In this document: one piece after another, positions 1 through 7,789 of the stretch
How positions within the stretch are numbered: position 1 is the first letter of the stretch
Layout of the letters: the number at the start of each line of letters is the position of its first letter
Assembly: GCA_002424295.1 (NCBI GenBank)
Contig: DIQY01000026.1
Coordinates: 34,712-46,882, forward strand
Direction: 5' to 3'
DNA length: 12,171 bases
DNA from: Ruminococcaceae bacterium UBA5450
GTDB taxonomy: Bacteria; Bacillota; Clostridia; Oscillospirales; Acutalibacteraceae
Position numbers and translations under genes: made by a program
Notes under the pieces: model-generated
Databases searched by the model: none
What the model was told of the DNA's origin: nothing
What the model saw: the letters and a program-made list of their open reading frames with translations, nothing else

Positions 1-1
1 A

Positions 2-1702
2 GATAATGGTCGTGGTATTCCGGTTGGAATTAAAAAAAAGACGGGCTTGCCTGCTTTGACGGTCGTCTTTACCGTGTTGCATGCCGGTGGCAAATTCGGC
101 GGCGGCGGATATAAAGTAGCAAGTGGTCTGCACGGCGTTGGTGCTTCTGTTGTAAATGCGCTTTCTATCTGGTTAGAAGTAGAAGTCTATCATAAAGGAA
201 AAATTTATTTTGAACGGTTTGAACGCGGCAAAATAGTTGAAAATATGAGTATAAAAGGGGATTGTCCAAAAGATAAAACCGGTACAACGGTTCGTTTTCT
301 GGCTGATCCTGAAATCTTTAAAGATACAATCGAATATCAATATGAAGTTCTGCAGAAAAGACTGCGGGAACAGGCTTTTTTAAATGCTGGAATTAATATT
401 ATTCTCACAGATGAAAGAAATCCTGAAAATAAAATTGAAAATCAGTTCTGCTATGAAGGCGGTATTTCCAGCTTTGTCAAGTTTCTTAATAAAGAAAAAG
501 AGCCGGTTCATCCGGATATTATTCATTTTTCAGCTCCTGCACCGGATGGAAATTCCAATGCCGAAGTGGCAATGCAGTATACGGATTCCTATAACGAAAT
601 GATGCTCTCTTTTGCAAACGATGTTCATACAACGGATGGCGGTACTCATGAAGAAGGCTTTAAGCGTGCACTTACCCGTGTGATGAACGATTATGCGAGA
701 AAGCACAATATCTTGAAAGATAGTGACGAAAATCTAAAAGGCGACGACGTCCGTGAAGGTTTGACGGTCATTATCAGCGTGAAAATAAAAGATGCACAAT
801 TTGAAAGCCAGACAAAAGCAAGACTTGGAAATACCGAAATTGCAACGCTTGTTAATAATTTAGTCAGCGATAAACTTTCCACTTATCTGGAAGAACATCC
901 AAATGTTGCAAAGGCTATTTTTGAAAAAGCAATGGCTGCTTCCCGTGCAAGAGAGGCTGCGAGAAAAGCAAGGGATCTCGTCAGAAGAAAATCCGCTTTG
1001 GAAAGTGCTTCTCTGCCTGGAAAACTTGCAGATTGTCAGAGTCGAAATCCGGAAGAAACTGAAATCTATATTGTCGAAGGCGACTCCGCCGGTGGCTCTG
1101 CCAAGGGTGGCCGGGATCGGAAATATCAGGCAATCCTGCCTCTTTGGGGCAAAATGCTGAACGTTGAAAAAGCACGCCTTGATAAAGTTTATGGCAACGA
1201 AAAACTGATGCCGGTCGTTACTGCATTAGGTACTGGAATTGGAGAAGAATTTGATCTTTCAAAATTAAGATATGGAAAAATTATTATCATGGCAGATGCT
1301 GATGTTGATGGTTCTCATATCCGCACCTTACTTTTGACCTTCTTTTTCCGTTTTATGAAGCCGCTGGTTGAACAGGGACATATTTATCTTGCTCAGCCGC
1401 CGCTCTATCAGCTTACGAAAAATAAGCAGCACTATTACGCTTATTCTGATGAAGAACGTGATCAATATATGAAGCAGCTTGGCCAAACTGAAATTCAGCG
1501 ATACAAAGGCTTGGGCGAGATGGATGCGGAGCAGCTTTGGGATACTACGATGAATCCTGAAACCCGTATCATGCTGAGGGTAGAAGTAGAAGATGCTGCT
1601 GCCGCTGATGAGGCATTTACAATTTTGATGGGAGATAAAGTGGAACCGCGCCGCGAATTTATTGAACAGAATGCAAAATATGTTCAAAATCTTGATATCT
1701 AA
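2..1702 (+). CDS. gyrB: DNA gyrase subunit B, 5'-truncated by window edge
   Basis: ATPase subunit of the A2B2 gyrase, which introduces negative supercoils into DNA using ATP. The reading frame is open from base 2 and 566 residues are visible. The first is the Asp of DNGRGIPVG, matching the ATP-site motif near E. coli Asp73, so roughly 70-90 N-terminal residues lie outside the window. Visible landmarks (fragment numbering) are the glycine-rich ATP lid GGKFGGGGYK with GLHGVGASVVNALS (29-55), the Toprim EGDSAGG (from 359), the Mg-binding DADVDG (432-437), and QRYKGLGEM near the C-terminus. There is no large insertion of the E. coli kind, so the full protein would be about 640 aa, usual for Gram-positives. 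The usual PLRGK or PLKGK reads PLWGK, with Trp at 1145-1147. It is followed after 20 nt by the first YcxB-like gene. Identity is certain; only the start is unseen. Confidence 0.98.
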   Translation, partial: DNGRGIPVGIKKKTGLPALTVVFTVLHAGGKFGGGGYKVASGLHGVGASVVNALSIWLEVEVYHKGKIYFERFERGKIVENMSIKGDCPKDKTGTTVRFLADPEIFKDTIEYQYEVLQKRLREQAFLNAGINIILTDERNPENKIENQFCYEGGISSFVKFLNKEKEPVHPDIIHFSAPAPDGNSNAEVAMQYTDSYNEMMLSFANDVHTTDGGTHEEGFKRALTRVMNDYARKHNILKDSDENLKGDDVREGLTVIISVKIKDAQFESQTKARLGNTEIATLVNNLVSDKLSTYLEEHPNVAKAIFEKAMAASRAREAARKARDLVRRKSALESASLPGKLADCQSRNPEETEIYIVEGDSAGGSAKGGRDRKYQAILPLWGKMLNVEKARLDKVYGNEKLMPVVTALGTGIGEEFDLSKLRYGKIIIMADADVDGSHIRTLLLTFFFRFMKPLVEQGHIYLAQPPLYQLTKNKQHYYAYSDEERDQYMKQLGQTEIQRYKGLGEMDAEQLWDTTMNPETRIMLRVEVEDAAAADEAFTILMGDKVEPRREFIEQNAKYVQNLDI

Positions 1703-1722
1703 AAGAGGAGGGAATATTTCGA

Positions 1723-2439
1723 ATGGAAGAAAAGAAAATCCCACAGGAAGATTCCACAGAAAAATCTAAAAAAGTGGAAACAGCAGAAGATGTTTTAAAG
1801 AGAATAGAAAAAAATTATGACCTAGATGAAGATCTGGATGAAAATTCGAATGATGAAGAAGAAAACGAAGAAAATCATTTAGAATTACAAGAATCTTCAA
1901 AACAGCAGGAAAATCAAGAGGAAGAAGTAGAAGAAACAGACCCTCCAACCATTGATATTTCTTATGAGGTCAATCAGGAAGAAATGAGCAATTCACTGAT
2001 TCACAGCAATTTTTCGGGAGGAAATCTTATTATGTCAATTGTCGCTTGTACAATTGGCGGGATTGGGTTTATCTATTATTTTATAAAAGCTATTAGCAGT
2101 GGAATTAACAATTATTATCTTCTTTCATTAATGTGCCTTGGAATTATCTTGATTGCAACTGCTTTTCAGGTTTATATGATTAAGTCCCATGTAAAAAAGA
2201 TGAATGATAAATTTTTATTTCGCATGAGAGTTTATTCTGATCGGATCGAAATGGGACCAAGAGATAATGCTTTTGTTATGGAAATGAATGGTCAGTATCA
2301 AAGCGAGATTTATAAAGAAATGCTGATTATTTATGTGAAACGCAGTATTGTGATTCTTCCAAAACACTGCTGTAATGAAGAGACTTTTGAAAAAATTTAT
2401 GAAATCGTAAAAGCGGGAACAAAACCCCGCAAAAAATAA
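1723..2439 (+). CDS. Membrane protein with acidic N-terminus and YcxB-like C-terminal domain
   Basis: 238 aa, function unknown. Residues 1-80 are strongly acidic and low in complexity (runs of Glu/Asp with Gln and Asn), probably disordered and cytoplasmic. Two hydrophobic segments follow at about 101-123 and 132-152. Residues about 165-231 form a small alpha/beta domain with the wording I associate with YcxB-like proteins: a Tyr-x-Asp-Arg-Ile strand, a MNGQYQSEIYKEMLIIYV strand pair, then ILPKHCCNEETFEKI, the 'strand, Pro-Lys, helix' ending of the family. The start is supported by AGAGGAGGG at 1704-1712, 10 nt upstream of ATG. It begins 20 nt after gyrB and its TAA directly abuts the ATG of the next gene, so co-transcription is very likely. 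The family assignment is by pattern only; no biochemical role can be given. Confidence 0.8.
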   Translation: MEEKKIPQEDSTEKSKKVETAEDVLKRIEKNYDLDEDLDENSNDEEENEENHLELQESSKQQENQEEEVEETDPPTIDISYEVNQEEMSNSLIHSNFSGGNLIMSIVACTIGGIGFIYYFIKAISSGINNYYLLSLMCLGIILIATAFQVYMIKSHVKKMNDKFLFRMRVYSDRIEMGPRDNAFVMEMNGQYQSEIYKEMLIIYVKRSIVILPKHCCNEETFEKIYEIVKAGTKPRKK

Positions 2440-3015
2440 ATGACAAAGAGATTTTTAGGAGACCCACTTCTGGTGCTCCGACAGACTTGTTCCCATGAAG
2501 ATTACAGGAGGGCTTTTGTGCGATGGGAAAATAATCTTTCTATTTGGCATCGTCGAGAGTTGAGTTCTTTTTTAATGCTTGGGATTGCAGTAATTTTGAC
2601 CGCCGGAATTCCAATTTATCGTCTTTGGTCGGTCACCTTTTTTATTCCAGGCCTTTTGATTCTGCTTGCTTTAATGGGAAGTTTCTATTTTTGGAAGCTG
2701 AAGCCGAAAGAAATCGAACAATGGGGACAATCTACTTTTCAGGAAAATGCATTATTGGGACTTTCTACGCAATATTTTTTCTATTTTGAGGGAATTTTCT
2801 TTCAGAATGATTATGAAGAAGTCTGTGAGTATTGGTCGGATTTTGAAAAATGTGTGGAAGATGATCAATATTTTATTCTTTCCGGCGGGATGGAACGAGG
2901 CCTTTTAATCCTTTGCAAAAAAGAAATGACAAAACAAGAATTTATAAAAGTCAGACAGTGCCTGAGACAGGCATTTGGTCCGCGTTATTTTAAAAATAAG
3001 ATCGACAAGAAATAA
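2440..3015 (+). CDS. Two-helix membrane protein, YcxB-like paralogue
   Basis: 191 aa, function unknown. The layout repeats that of the upstream gene: a short soluble N-terminus, two hydrophobic segments (about 43-60 and 65-85) split by a short turn, then a soluble domain of about 95 residues. That domain shows the aromatic strand YFFYFEGIFFQNDYEEVCEYW, the DDQYFILSGG strand and a final 'strand-KKEMTKQEFIKVRQCL' helix, which parallels the YcxB-like ending although Pro-Lys is replaced by Lys-Lys. The acidic N-terminal extension of its neighbour is absent. Its ATG follows the preceding TAA with no gap (TAAATG) and there is no good Shine-Dalgarno sequence of its own, which points to translational coupling. 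I infer that it arose by tandem duplication and divergence. It could also be annotated simply as a hypothetical membrane protein. Confidence 0.8.
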   Translation: MTKRFLGDPLLVLRQTCSHEDYRRAFVRWENNLSIWHRRELSSFLMLGIAVILTAGIPIYRLWSVTFFIPGLLILLALMGSFYFWKLKPKEIEQWGQSTFQENALLGLSTQYFFYFEGIFFQNDYEEVCEYWSDFEKCVEDDQYFILSGGMERGLLILCKKEMTKQEFIKVRQCLRQAFGPRYFKNKIDKK

Positions 3016-3021
3016 AGGGGG
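3014..3021 (+). promoter_or_regulatory. Ribosome binding site fixing a TTG start
   Basis: The purine run AAAGGGGG ends 7 nt before the TTG at 3029 and overlaps the stop codon of the preceding gene. It makes TTG 3029 a much better start than the in-frame ATG at 2975, which lies inside the upstream gene and has no such site. Confidence 0.75.
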
Positions 3022-3028
3022 AAAAATT

Positions 3029-3415
3029 TTGAAGATTACTGTGAGCTATCGCCCCACTGCGCAGGATTGGGCAGATTATAGAGCTGGACTCTGCCTTACA
3101 GGTCAGGGAGCGATTGTTTCATGGTTTCTCAAAAATTTTGTCCTTTACTGGGTAAAAAAATATGCAATGGAATGGTACGATCTTCATAAAGATCAGATAT
3201 TTGCCTGTCGGATGACTTTTTCAGAAAAATCTATTTTGATTGAGACAGACCGTTATCGGGGAAATATTCCAAAAAATTTATTCAGCTTTTTCTGGGCAAA
3301 TGATAAAGTCTTGATTTTATTTACCGGGCGACAAGAGTCTCGGTTCGTCCCCCGCAGGGCTTTTACTGAGCAAGAGTGGAATCAGATCGAAAAAGTTTAT
3401 TTAGAGAGTGAATAA
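3029..3415 (+). CDS. Small soluble YcxB-like protein (third paralogue)
   Basis: 128 aa from a TTG start with a strong ribosome binding site 7 nt upstream. The opening residues (MKITVSYRPTAQDWADY) and the C-terminal VPRRAFTEQEWNQIEKVY resemble the first strand and the terminal 'Pro-basic, helix' signature of YcxB-like proteins. Unlike the two genes before it, it has no convincing pair of transmembrane helices. Residues 28-50 form one aromatic, partly basic helix (IVSWFLKNFVLYWVKKY) that may lie along the membrane. It looks like a degenerate or shortened family member in which the membrane hairpin has been lost. It sits 13 nt after the previous gene, and its TAA is 17 nt before the ATG of gyrA. 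Function is unknown. The in-frame ATG at 2975 would add 18 residues encoded within the upstream gene and is less likely. Confidence 0.72.
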   Translation: MKITVSYRPTAQDWADYRAGLCLTGQGAIVSWFLKNFVLYWVKKYAMEWYDLHKDQIFACRMTFSEKSILIETDRYRGNIPKNLFSFFWANDKVLILFTGRQESRFVPRRAFTEQEWNQIEKVYLESE

Positions 3416-3432
3416 TAGGAGGGTATCCGTTG

Positions 3433-5934
3433 ATGGATGATTTAGAGCAGCAGAAACAAAATATTATACCGGTTGATCTGGAAAAGGAAATTCGAAAGTC
3501 TTTTTTGGATTATTCTATGTCGGTAATCGTCAGCCGTGCCCTGCCAGATGTGCGGGATGGATTGAAGCCGGTTCATCGTCGAATTCTCTATACAATGTAT
3601 GAAGCAGGATTAACACCGGATAAAGCCTATAAAAAATGTGCGGCAACAGTCGGTGACGTTTTGGGAAAATATCATCCTCATGGCGACGCTTCCGTCTATG
3701 ATGCTTTGGTGCGTCTGGCACAGGACTTTTCTATGCGTTATATGTTGGTGGATGGACACGGAAACTTCGGTTCTGTTGATGGAGATCCACCGGCTGCCTA
3801 TCGTTATACGGAAGCTAGAATGAGCAAAGTTGCAGTAGAAATGCTGCAGGATATTGATAAAGATACCGTTGATTTTCGTCCGAACTATGATGATAGCCGA
3901 AAAGAACCAACAGTTTTGCCCAGCCATTTTCCAAATCTTCTGGTCAACGGTTCGACCGGAATTGCTGTTGGTATGGCGACCAACATTCCGCCTCATAACA
4001 TGGGAGAAGTGATCGACGGCATGTGTGCGTTGATCGATGATCCTGAAATTGAGCTGGAAGGCCTGATGCAGTATATTAAGGGACCCGATTTTCCAACTGC
4101 CGGTATTATTATGGGCAGATCTGGAATTCGTGCAGCTTATGCAACTGGCCGCGGCAGAATTATGGTTCGTGCAAGAGCGGAAATTTTAGAAGAAAAAAAC
4201 AACAGATTTTCGATTGTTGTAACAGAGCTTCCCTATCAGGTCAATAAAGCAAGACTCATTGAATCCATTGCAGATCTGGTCAAAGATAAAAGAATCGAAG
4301 GAATCTCCAATGTAGAGGATCATTCTGACCGCAACGGCATGCATATGACGATCACGGTTAAAAGAGATGCTTCTCCGCAAATTGTTTTGAACCAGCTTTA
4401 TTCCTTTACCCAAATGCAGACAACATTTGGAGTTAATATGTTGGCAATCGTCAACGGAGAACCGAAATGTCTGACTTTAAAAGAGCTTCTGGAAGAATAT
4501 ATTAAGTTCCAGAAAGAAGTCGTTGTTCGCAGAACCAAATATGAGCTTGAAAAAGCGATGGCAAGAGCTCATATTTTGGAAGGTCTCAAAATTGCGGTTG
4601 ATAATATTGACGAGATCATCTCCATTATTCGTTCCAGCAAAGACCGTTCTACCGCCCGCGCAAGAATGACCGAACGATTTGGCTTGGATGATATTCAAAC
4701 ACAGGCGATTGTGCAGATGCCTTTGGGTGCATTGACCGGTTTGGAACGGCAAAAACTGGAAGAAGAACTTTCTGCGATTGAAGTAAAGGTCAAAGATCTG
4801 AATGATATTTTAGCGCACGATGAACGTGTCAGCTCAATCGTAAAAGAAGAAGCACTCAAAATTAAACAAAAGTATGCCGATGAACGCAAAACGGAAATTG
4901 TGGCGGTTTCTGGAGAAGTGGATATTGAAGACCTGATTCCGAAGGAAGAATGCGTTTTGACCATGACTCAGTTTGGGTATGTAAAACGTCTTGCTACGGA
5001 TACCTATCATATCCAAAATCGCGGCGGTCGTGGAATCAGTGGCATGACCCGTCGGGAAGAGGACGTTGCTACCGAAATGTTTGTCTGCGGCAGTCACGAC
5101 TATGTGTTGTTCTTTACAAATTTCGGCAAAGTCTATCGACTAAAATGCTATGAGATTCCGGAAGGCAGCCGTACAGGAAAAGGCGTTAATATTGCAAATT
5201 TGCTGCCGATTACACAGGACGAACGTGTTACCTCAATGATTCGAGTACCATCGTTCGATTTTGGCAAATATCTTTGCATGGTGACAAAAAACGGAATCAT
5301 TAAAAGGACAGAGCTTTCTGCTTTTGATACCGCAAGAAAAGGCGGCTTAATTGCATTGACTCTTGAGGATGGCGATGAACTTTCATGGGTGCGCTCAACG
5401 GATGGAGACAGTGATCTTTTGGTCGGAACGTACCTTGGTATGGCGATTCGATTTAATGAAAATGATGTGCGTCCGATGGGGAGAACTGCCCGCGGGGTCA
5501 AGGCAATCAATCTGAAAGAGAGCGACTATGTAATTGGAATGAGTACGCTTAGGGAAGATGCTTATATCCTTACAGTGAGCGAGACCGGATTCGGACGGCT
5601 TTCTCCTATCGACGATTATCGAATTCAGACAAGAGGCGGAAAAGGGCTTACCAACTATCATATTAATGATTACGGTTGTGTTGCCGCAATTAAAACAGTC
5701 GATCTGCATGATGATATTATTTTGATTGCTTCTGATGGAATTATTATTCGAATTCCAGCGGAGAGTATTCGAATTTGTGCAAGACCTAGTAAAGGAGTCC
5801 GTTTGATGCGTTTGATCAACGAAAGCAAAGTCGTTACAATCGCAAGAACTGCTCATGAAGAGGATGAAGAAATCGACGAATTACCCCAAGATGACGCTGA
5901 TTCTCCAGAAGAGAACTCCGAGAAGGAAGAATAA
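3433..5934 (+). CDS. gyrA: DNA gyrase subunit A
   Basis: DNA-cleaving and rejoining subunit of gyrase, partner of the gyrB product. 833 aa from ATG 3433; TTG 3430 directly before it is an alternative, and both are served by AGGAGGG at 3417-3423. The winged-helix/tower breakage domain occupies about 1-490. The catalytic Tyr125 lies in AAYRYTEARMS, and the quinolone-determining stretch reads KYHPHGDASVYD (79-90), with Ala86 where E. coli has Ser83 and Asp90 at the Asp87 position. The C-terminal beta-pinwheel follows, with GyrA-box QNRGGRG (528-534; canonical Q-R/K-RGG-R/K-G) and a second similar motif QTRGGKG (732-738). The protein ends in a strongly acidic tail (EEDEEIDELPQDD and onward), as in many gyrases where the tail modulates DNA wrapping. 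Length and order are normal. It lies in the same unit as gyrB, 17 nt after the last YcxB-like gene. Confidence 0.99.
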   Translation: MDDLEQQKQNIIPVDLEKEIRKSFLDYSMSVIVSRALPDVRDGLKPVHRRILYTMYEAGLTPDKAYKKCAATVGDVLGKYHPHGDASVYDALVRLAQDFSMRYMLVDGHGNFGSVDGDPPAAYRYTEARMSKVAVEMLQDIDKDTVDFRPNYDDSRKEPTVLPSHFPNLLVNGSTGIAVGMATNIPPHNMGEVIDGMCALIDDPEIELEGLMQYIKGPDFPTAGIIMGRSGIRAAYATGRGRIMVRARAEILEEKNNRFSIVVTELPYQVNKARLIESIADLVKDKRIEGISNVEDHSDRNGMHMTITVKRDASPQIVLNQLYSFTQMQTTFGVNMLAIVNGEPKCLTLKELLEEYIKFQKEVVVRRTKYELEKAMARAHILEGLKIAVDNIDEIISIIRSSKDRSTARARMTERFGLDDIQTQAIVQMPLGALTGLERQKLEEELSAIEVKVKDLNDILAHDERVSSIVKEEALKIKQKYADERKTEIVAVSGEVDIEDLIPKEECVLTMTQFGYVKRLATDTYHIQNRGGRGISGMTRREEDVATEMFVCGSHDYVLFFTNFGKVYRLKCYEIPEGSRTGKGVNIANLLPITQDERVTSMIRVPSFDFGKYLCMVTKNGIIKRTELSAFDTARKGGLIALTLEDGDELSWVRSTDGDSDLLVGTYLGMAIRFNENDVRPMGRTARGVKAINLKESDYVIGMSTLREDAYILTVSETGFGRLSPIDDYRIQTRGGKGLTNYHINDYGCVAAIKTVDLHDDIILIASDGIIIRIPAESIRICARPSKGVRLMRLINESKVVTIARTAHEEDEEIDELPQDDADSPEENSEKEE

Positions 5935-5935
5935 A

Positions 5936-6532
5936 ATGAAATTGAAAGAAAGACTTTTTGTACTTTTCTTAGGCTGCGTTTTGTGTGTATCCCTTTCGGG
6001 CTGCGGGGAGGCCGTAAAAACGATCTCTTCCGATGCCGCTCAAACGACATCGTCGACACAGAGTACAGTTTCAACTGTTTTAAGTGAAGGCGAAACCGTA
6101 AGAAGCAATGCTTCTTCTGAAGCACTTAGTCCGTTTGAGCAGAAGTTTTCGCAAAATCCAATCGATGCGGATTATCAAGCTGACAGCAAAAAAGCATTGA
6201 GTATGGTGGATATGGTCGCACTGGCAGACCGCTATTCGGAAATTTGGCTCAATGAAGAAACCGCTGCCTATGATTCTCTGCTCGAAAAATCTTCCCCAAA
6301 CGATAAAGAAGCTGTTAAGAAAGGACAGGAAGACTGGGTCAATCAAAAGAGTCAGGATCTTTCTCAGATTCAAATGCAGACTTCTAGTATGGGAAATATG
6401 GCTAATCTGGAATATTCCAGCCGTACACTTTCGTATTATAAAAATAAAACGAAAGCACTCTATGAAAAAATTTATCAGATAGATCCAAACTTTTCCTATC
6501 ATTATGCTGGAAAAGGAGCGGCCGTGGGATGA
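5936..6532 (+). CDS. Lipoprotein with probable LprI-like (DUF1311-type) domain
   Basis: 198 aa. Residues 1-23 are a lipoprotein signal peptide: basic MKLKER, a hydrophobic core, then lipobox LSGC with Cys23 as the lipidated residue, so the product is anchored outside the membrane. A Ser/Thr-rich linker (about 30-63) follows. Residues about 99-180 are helical and match the pattern I know from LprI-like proteins: LNEE...YDSLLEK, then KEAVKKGQEDWV, then a Gly-Asn-Met-x-x-Leu-Glu-Tyr segment and a final 'K-T-K-A-L-Y' helix. LprI of mycobacteria inhibits lysozyme. That activity is not implied here, because the domain is widespread in clostridia with unknown roles. ATG 5936 is chosen over the in-frame ATG 5855 because it gives the signal peptide and has AGAAGGAAGA just upstream. 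It starts 1 nt after the gyrA stop and overlaps the next gene by 4 nt (ATGA). Confidence 0.85.
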   Translation: MKLKERLFVLFLGCVLCVSLSGCGEAVKTISSDAAQTTSSTQSTVSTVLSEGETVRSNASSEALSPFEQKFSQNPIDADYQADSKKALSMVDMVALADRYSEIWLNEETAAYDSLLEKSSPNDKEAVKKGQEDWVNQKSQDLSQIQMQTSSMGNMANLEYSSRTLSYYKNKTKALYEKIYQIDPNFSYHYAGKGAAVG

Positions 6533-7074
6533 AATTGAAGGAAACTACCAAAGAAGAGAAAATTCTTTACGAAGGGCACATTCTGAAAATGCACGTTGAT
6601 ACCGTTGTTTTAGAGAACGGTAGGACAGTAAAGCGAGAATGTGTGGATCACCCTGGCGGAGTTAGTGTTGCTGCGCTGACCCCAAAAAATGAAATGCTGT
6701 TTGTAAGACAGTTTCGCTATCCATATCGACAAGTGGTTTTAGAAGCACCTGCTGGAAAATTGGAGCCGGGAGAAGATCCTTTCGAGGCGGTCAAGCGTGA
6801 GCTTCGGGAAGAGACCGGTTCTGAAGGAAAACAATATCTTGAATTGGGAGAGATTTTTCCCTCTCCCGGGTATACAAATGAAAGGCTTCATCTTTATGCC
6901 TGTCGGATTGATTCCACTGGAAAGCAGGATCTGGATGAAGATGAATTTTTGGAGGTAGAACGGATTCCGCTGGGAAAAGCAGAAAAAATGGTGGAACAAG
7001 GGAAAATCCCAGATGCAAAAACACAGATTCTGATATTGAGAGTGCTTACACTTTTGAAAGATAAAAAAATTTAG
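6529..7074 (+). CDS. Nudix hydrolase, ADP-ribose pyrophosphatase type
   Basis: 181 aa cytoplasmic enzyme, probably hydrolysing ADP-ribose to AMP and ribose 5-phosphate. The Nudix box is complete at about 76-98: Gly76, Glu82, then RELREETG (90-97), giving the G-x5-E-x7-RE-x2-EE-x-G metal-binding signature. The position after the final Gly is Ser rather than the usual hydrophobic residue. Two traits point to the ADP-ribose group (NudF-like): the upstream QFRYPYRQVVLEAPAGKLEPGE wording, and Pro113, 16 residues past the box in SPGYTNE. Length is typical. The ATG overlaps the lipoprotein stop by 4 nt and AAAGGAG (6512-6518) precedes it, so translation is likely coupled. Substrate choice among nucleoside diphosphate sugars is inferred; the fold and metal site are secure. 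Confidence 0.93.
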   Translation: MKLKETTKEEKILYEGHILKMHVDTVVLENGRTVKRECVDHPGGVSVAALTPKNEMLFVRQFRYPYRQVVLEAPAGKLEPGEDPFEAVKRELREETGSEGKQYLELGEIFPSPGYTNERLHLYACRIDSTGKQDLDEDEFLEVERIPLGKAEKMVEQGKIPDAKTQILILRVLTLLKDKKI

Positions 7075-7112
7075 AGAGAATATCGGGATAAAACACTGGG
7101 AGGCTCTAAAAT

Positions 7113-7736
7113 ATGGAACGGCAGGAAATCATTCAGCAACTCAAAAATGCGGAAAAATATTTTTCTTCCCATGAAGAGATTTTTTCAAAAATGCGGAAAG
7201 AACAAGAAAGTCTTTCAATTTTGCAAGAGAAGAGACAATATATAAAAAATATTCCGAAAAAATATTTCTGGATGTTTTGTGTCTCTGTTTATTTGCTGTT
7301 GATTTTATTTTTGGCTCCATGGATTTCGACGGTTCTTAATGATGTTGAGCAAAACTTTACACCACTCAAATGCAATAATGTGTTTACATGGGGTGGAATT
7401 GGAATTCTTGGCATTTTTGTTTTAACAAAACTTATTTTTGCGTTGGTTGAACGACTGGTATTTAAAAAATCCCTGGTTGAATGGGAGAAAAAAATCGAGA
7501 ATGAGCAAGAAAGAATAAAACCTTTAGAGAAAAAAATTCATCAAATTTTTGATTTCTATCAAACAGAGAGCAAAACAACTTGTCCCGTTCCAGAGTCGGA
7601 TTGTGATCCGGCTATTGTTCGGCAGATCATTTCAATGTTTGAACTTGATCATGTAGATTCCGTGAAAGATGCTCTCGATGAAATTCACCGAAAAGAAAAA
7701 TTGGAACTAAAAGAACAGGTAGAAAAAATATTGTAA
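7113..7736 (+). CDS. Two-helix membrane protein with flanking coiled coils
   Basis: 207 aa, not assigned to a named family. Residues 1-48 are charged and heptad-like, probably coiled coil. Hydrophobic segments lie at about 51-70 and 93-112, separated by a loop with one Cys (87) that would be extracytoplasmic if both termini are inside. Residues 117-148 form a second long charged helix, ending in a soluble tail with two Cys (157, 164) and a helical segment (MFELDHVDSVKDALDEIHRKEKLELKEQ). That tail resembles the 'gradually repeated Ala-Asp-Ser/Thr-Leu-Lys-Glu-Ala, then Glu/His-rich' C-terminal helix seen in several uncharacterised clostridial membrane proteins, a weak match made from memory. 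The start is set by GGGAGG (7098-7103), 9 nt before ATG. It lies 38 nt after the Nudix gene and just before the terminator, making it the last gene of the gyrase unit. Confidence 0.82.
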   Translation: MERQEIIQQLKNAEKYFSSHEEIFSKMRKEQESLSILQEKRQYIKNIPKKYFWMFCVSVYLLLILFLAPWISTVLNDVEQNFTPLKCNNVFTWGGIGILGIFVLTKLIFALVERLVFKKSLVEWEKKIENEQERIKPLEKKIHQIFDFYQTESKTTCPVPESDCDPAIVRQIISMFELDHVDSVKDALDEIHRKEKLELKEQVEKIL

Positions 7737-7754
7737 AAGTGATTCTTGATATCG

Positions 7755-7789
7755 AAAAAGCAGGGTTTATCTCTGCTTTTTTTCTTTTT
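7755..7789 (+). terminator. Rho-independent terminator of the gyrase operon
   Basis: A perfect 9-bp stem pairs AAAAAGCAG (7755-7763) with CTGCTTTTT (7773-7781) around a 9-nt loop, followed by a T-rich run to 7789. It begins 18 nt after the last stop codon. The A-rich foot of the stem also reads as a terminator on the other strand, though no minus-strand gene is present to use it. Confidence 0.9.

Noticed and set aside
1145..1147. Trp in GyrB PLWGK as a sequencing error
   Set aside because: The frame and surrounding codons are intact, and I recall the same wording in other clostridial GyrB proteins. A natural residue is the simpler reading.
1328..1744. 138-codon open frame on the minus strand across the gyrB end
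   Set aside because: Antisense to conserved Toprim and C-terminal gyrB codons; no domain wording in the product.
5626..5646. Second GyrA-box-like motif QTRGGKG as evidence for a fused or ParC-type protein
   Set aside because: A similar motif in a later pinwheel blade is common in Gram-positive GyrA. The first box, the acidic tail and the gyrB linkage all indicate GyrA.
5395..5856. 153-codon open frame on the minus strand within gyrA
   Set aside because: It lies wholly antisense to an intact conserved gene, and its protein is rich in Ser, Asn and His with no recognisable domain. It is a codon-bias shadow.
5855..5935. Extended start for the lipoprotein inside gyrA
   Set aside because: It would bury the signal peptide and lipobox 27 residues inside the protein. 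ATG 5936 has a proper ribosome binding site.
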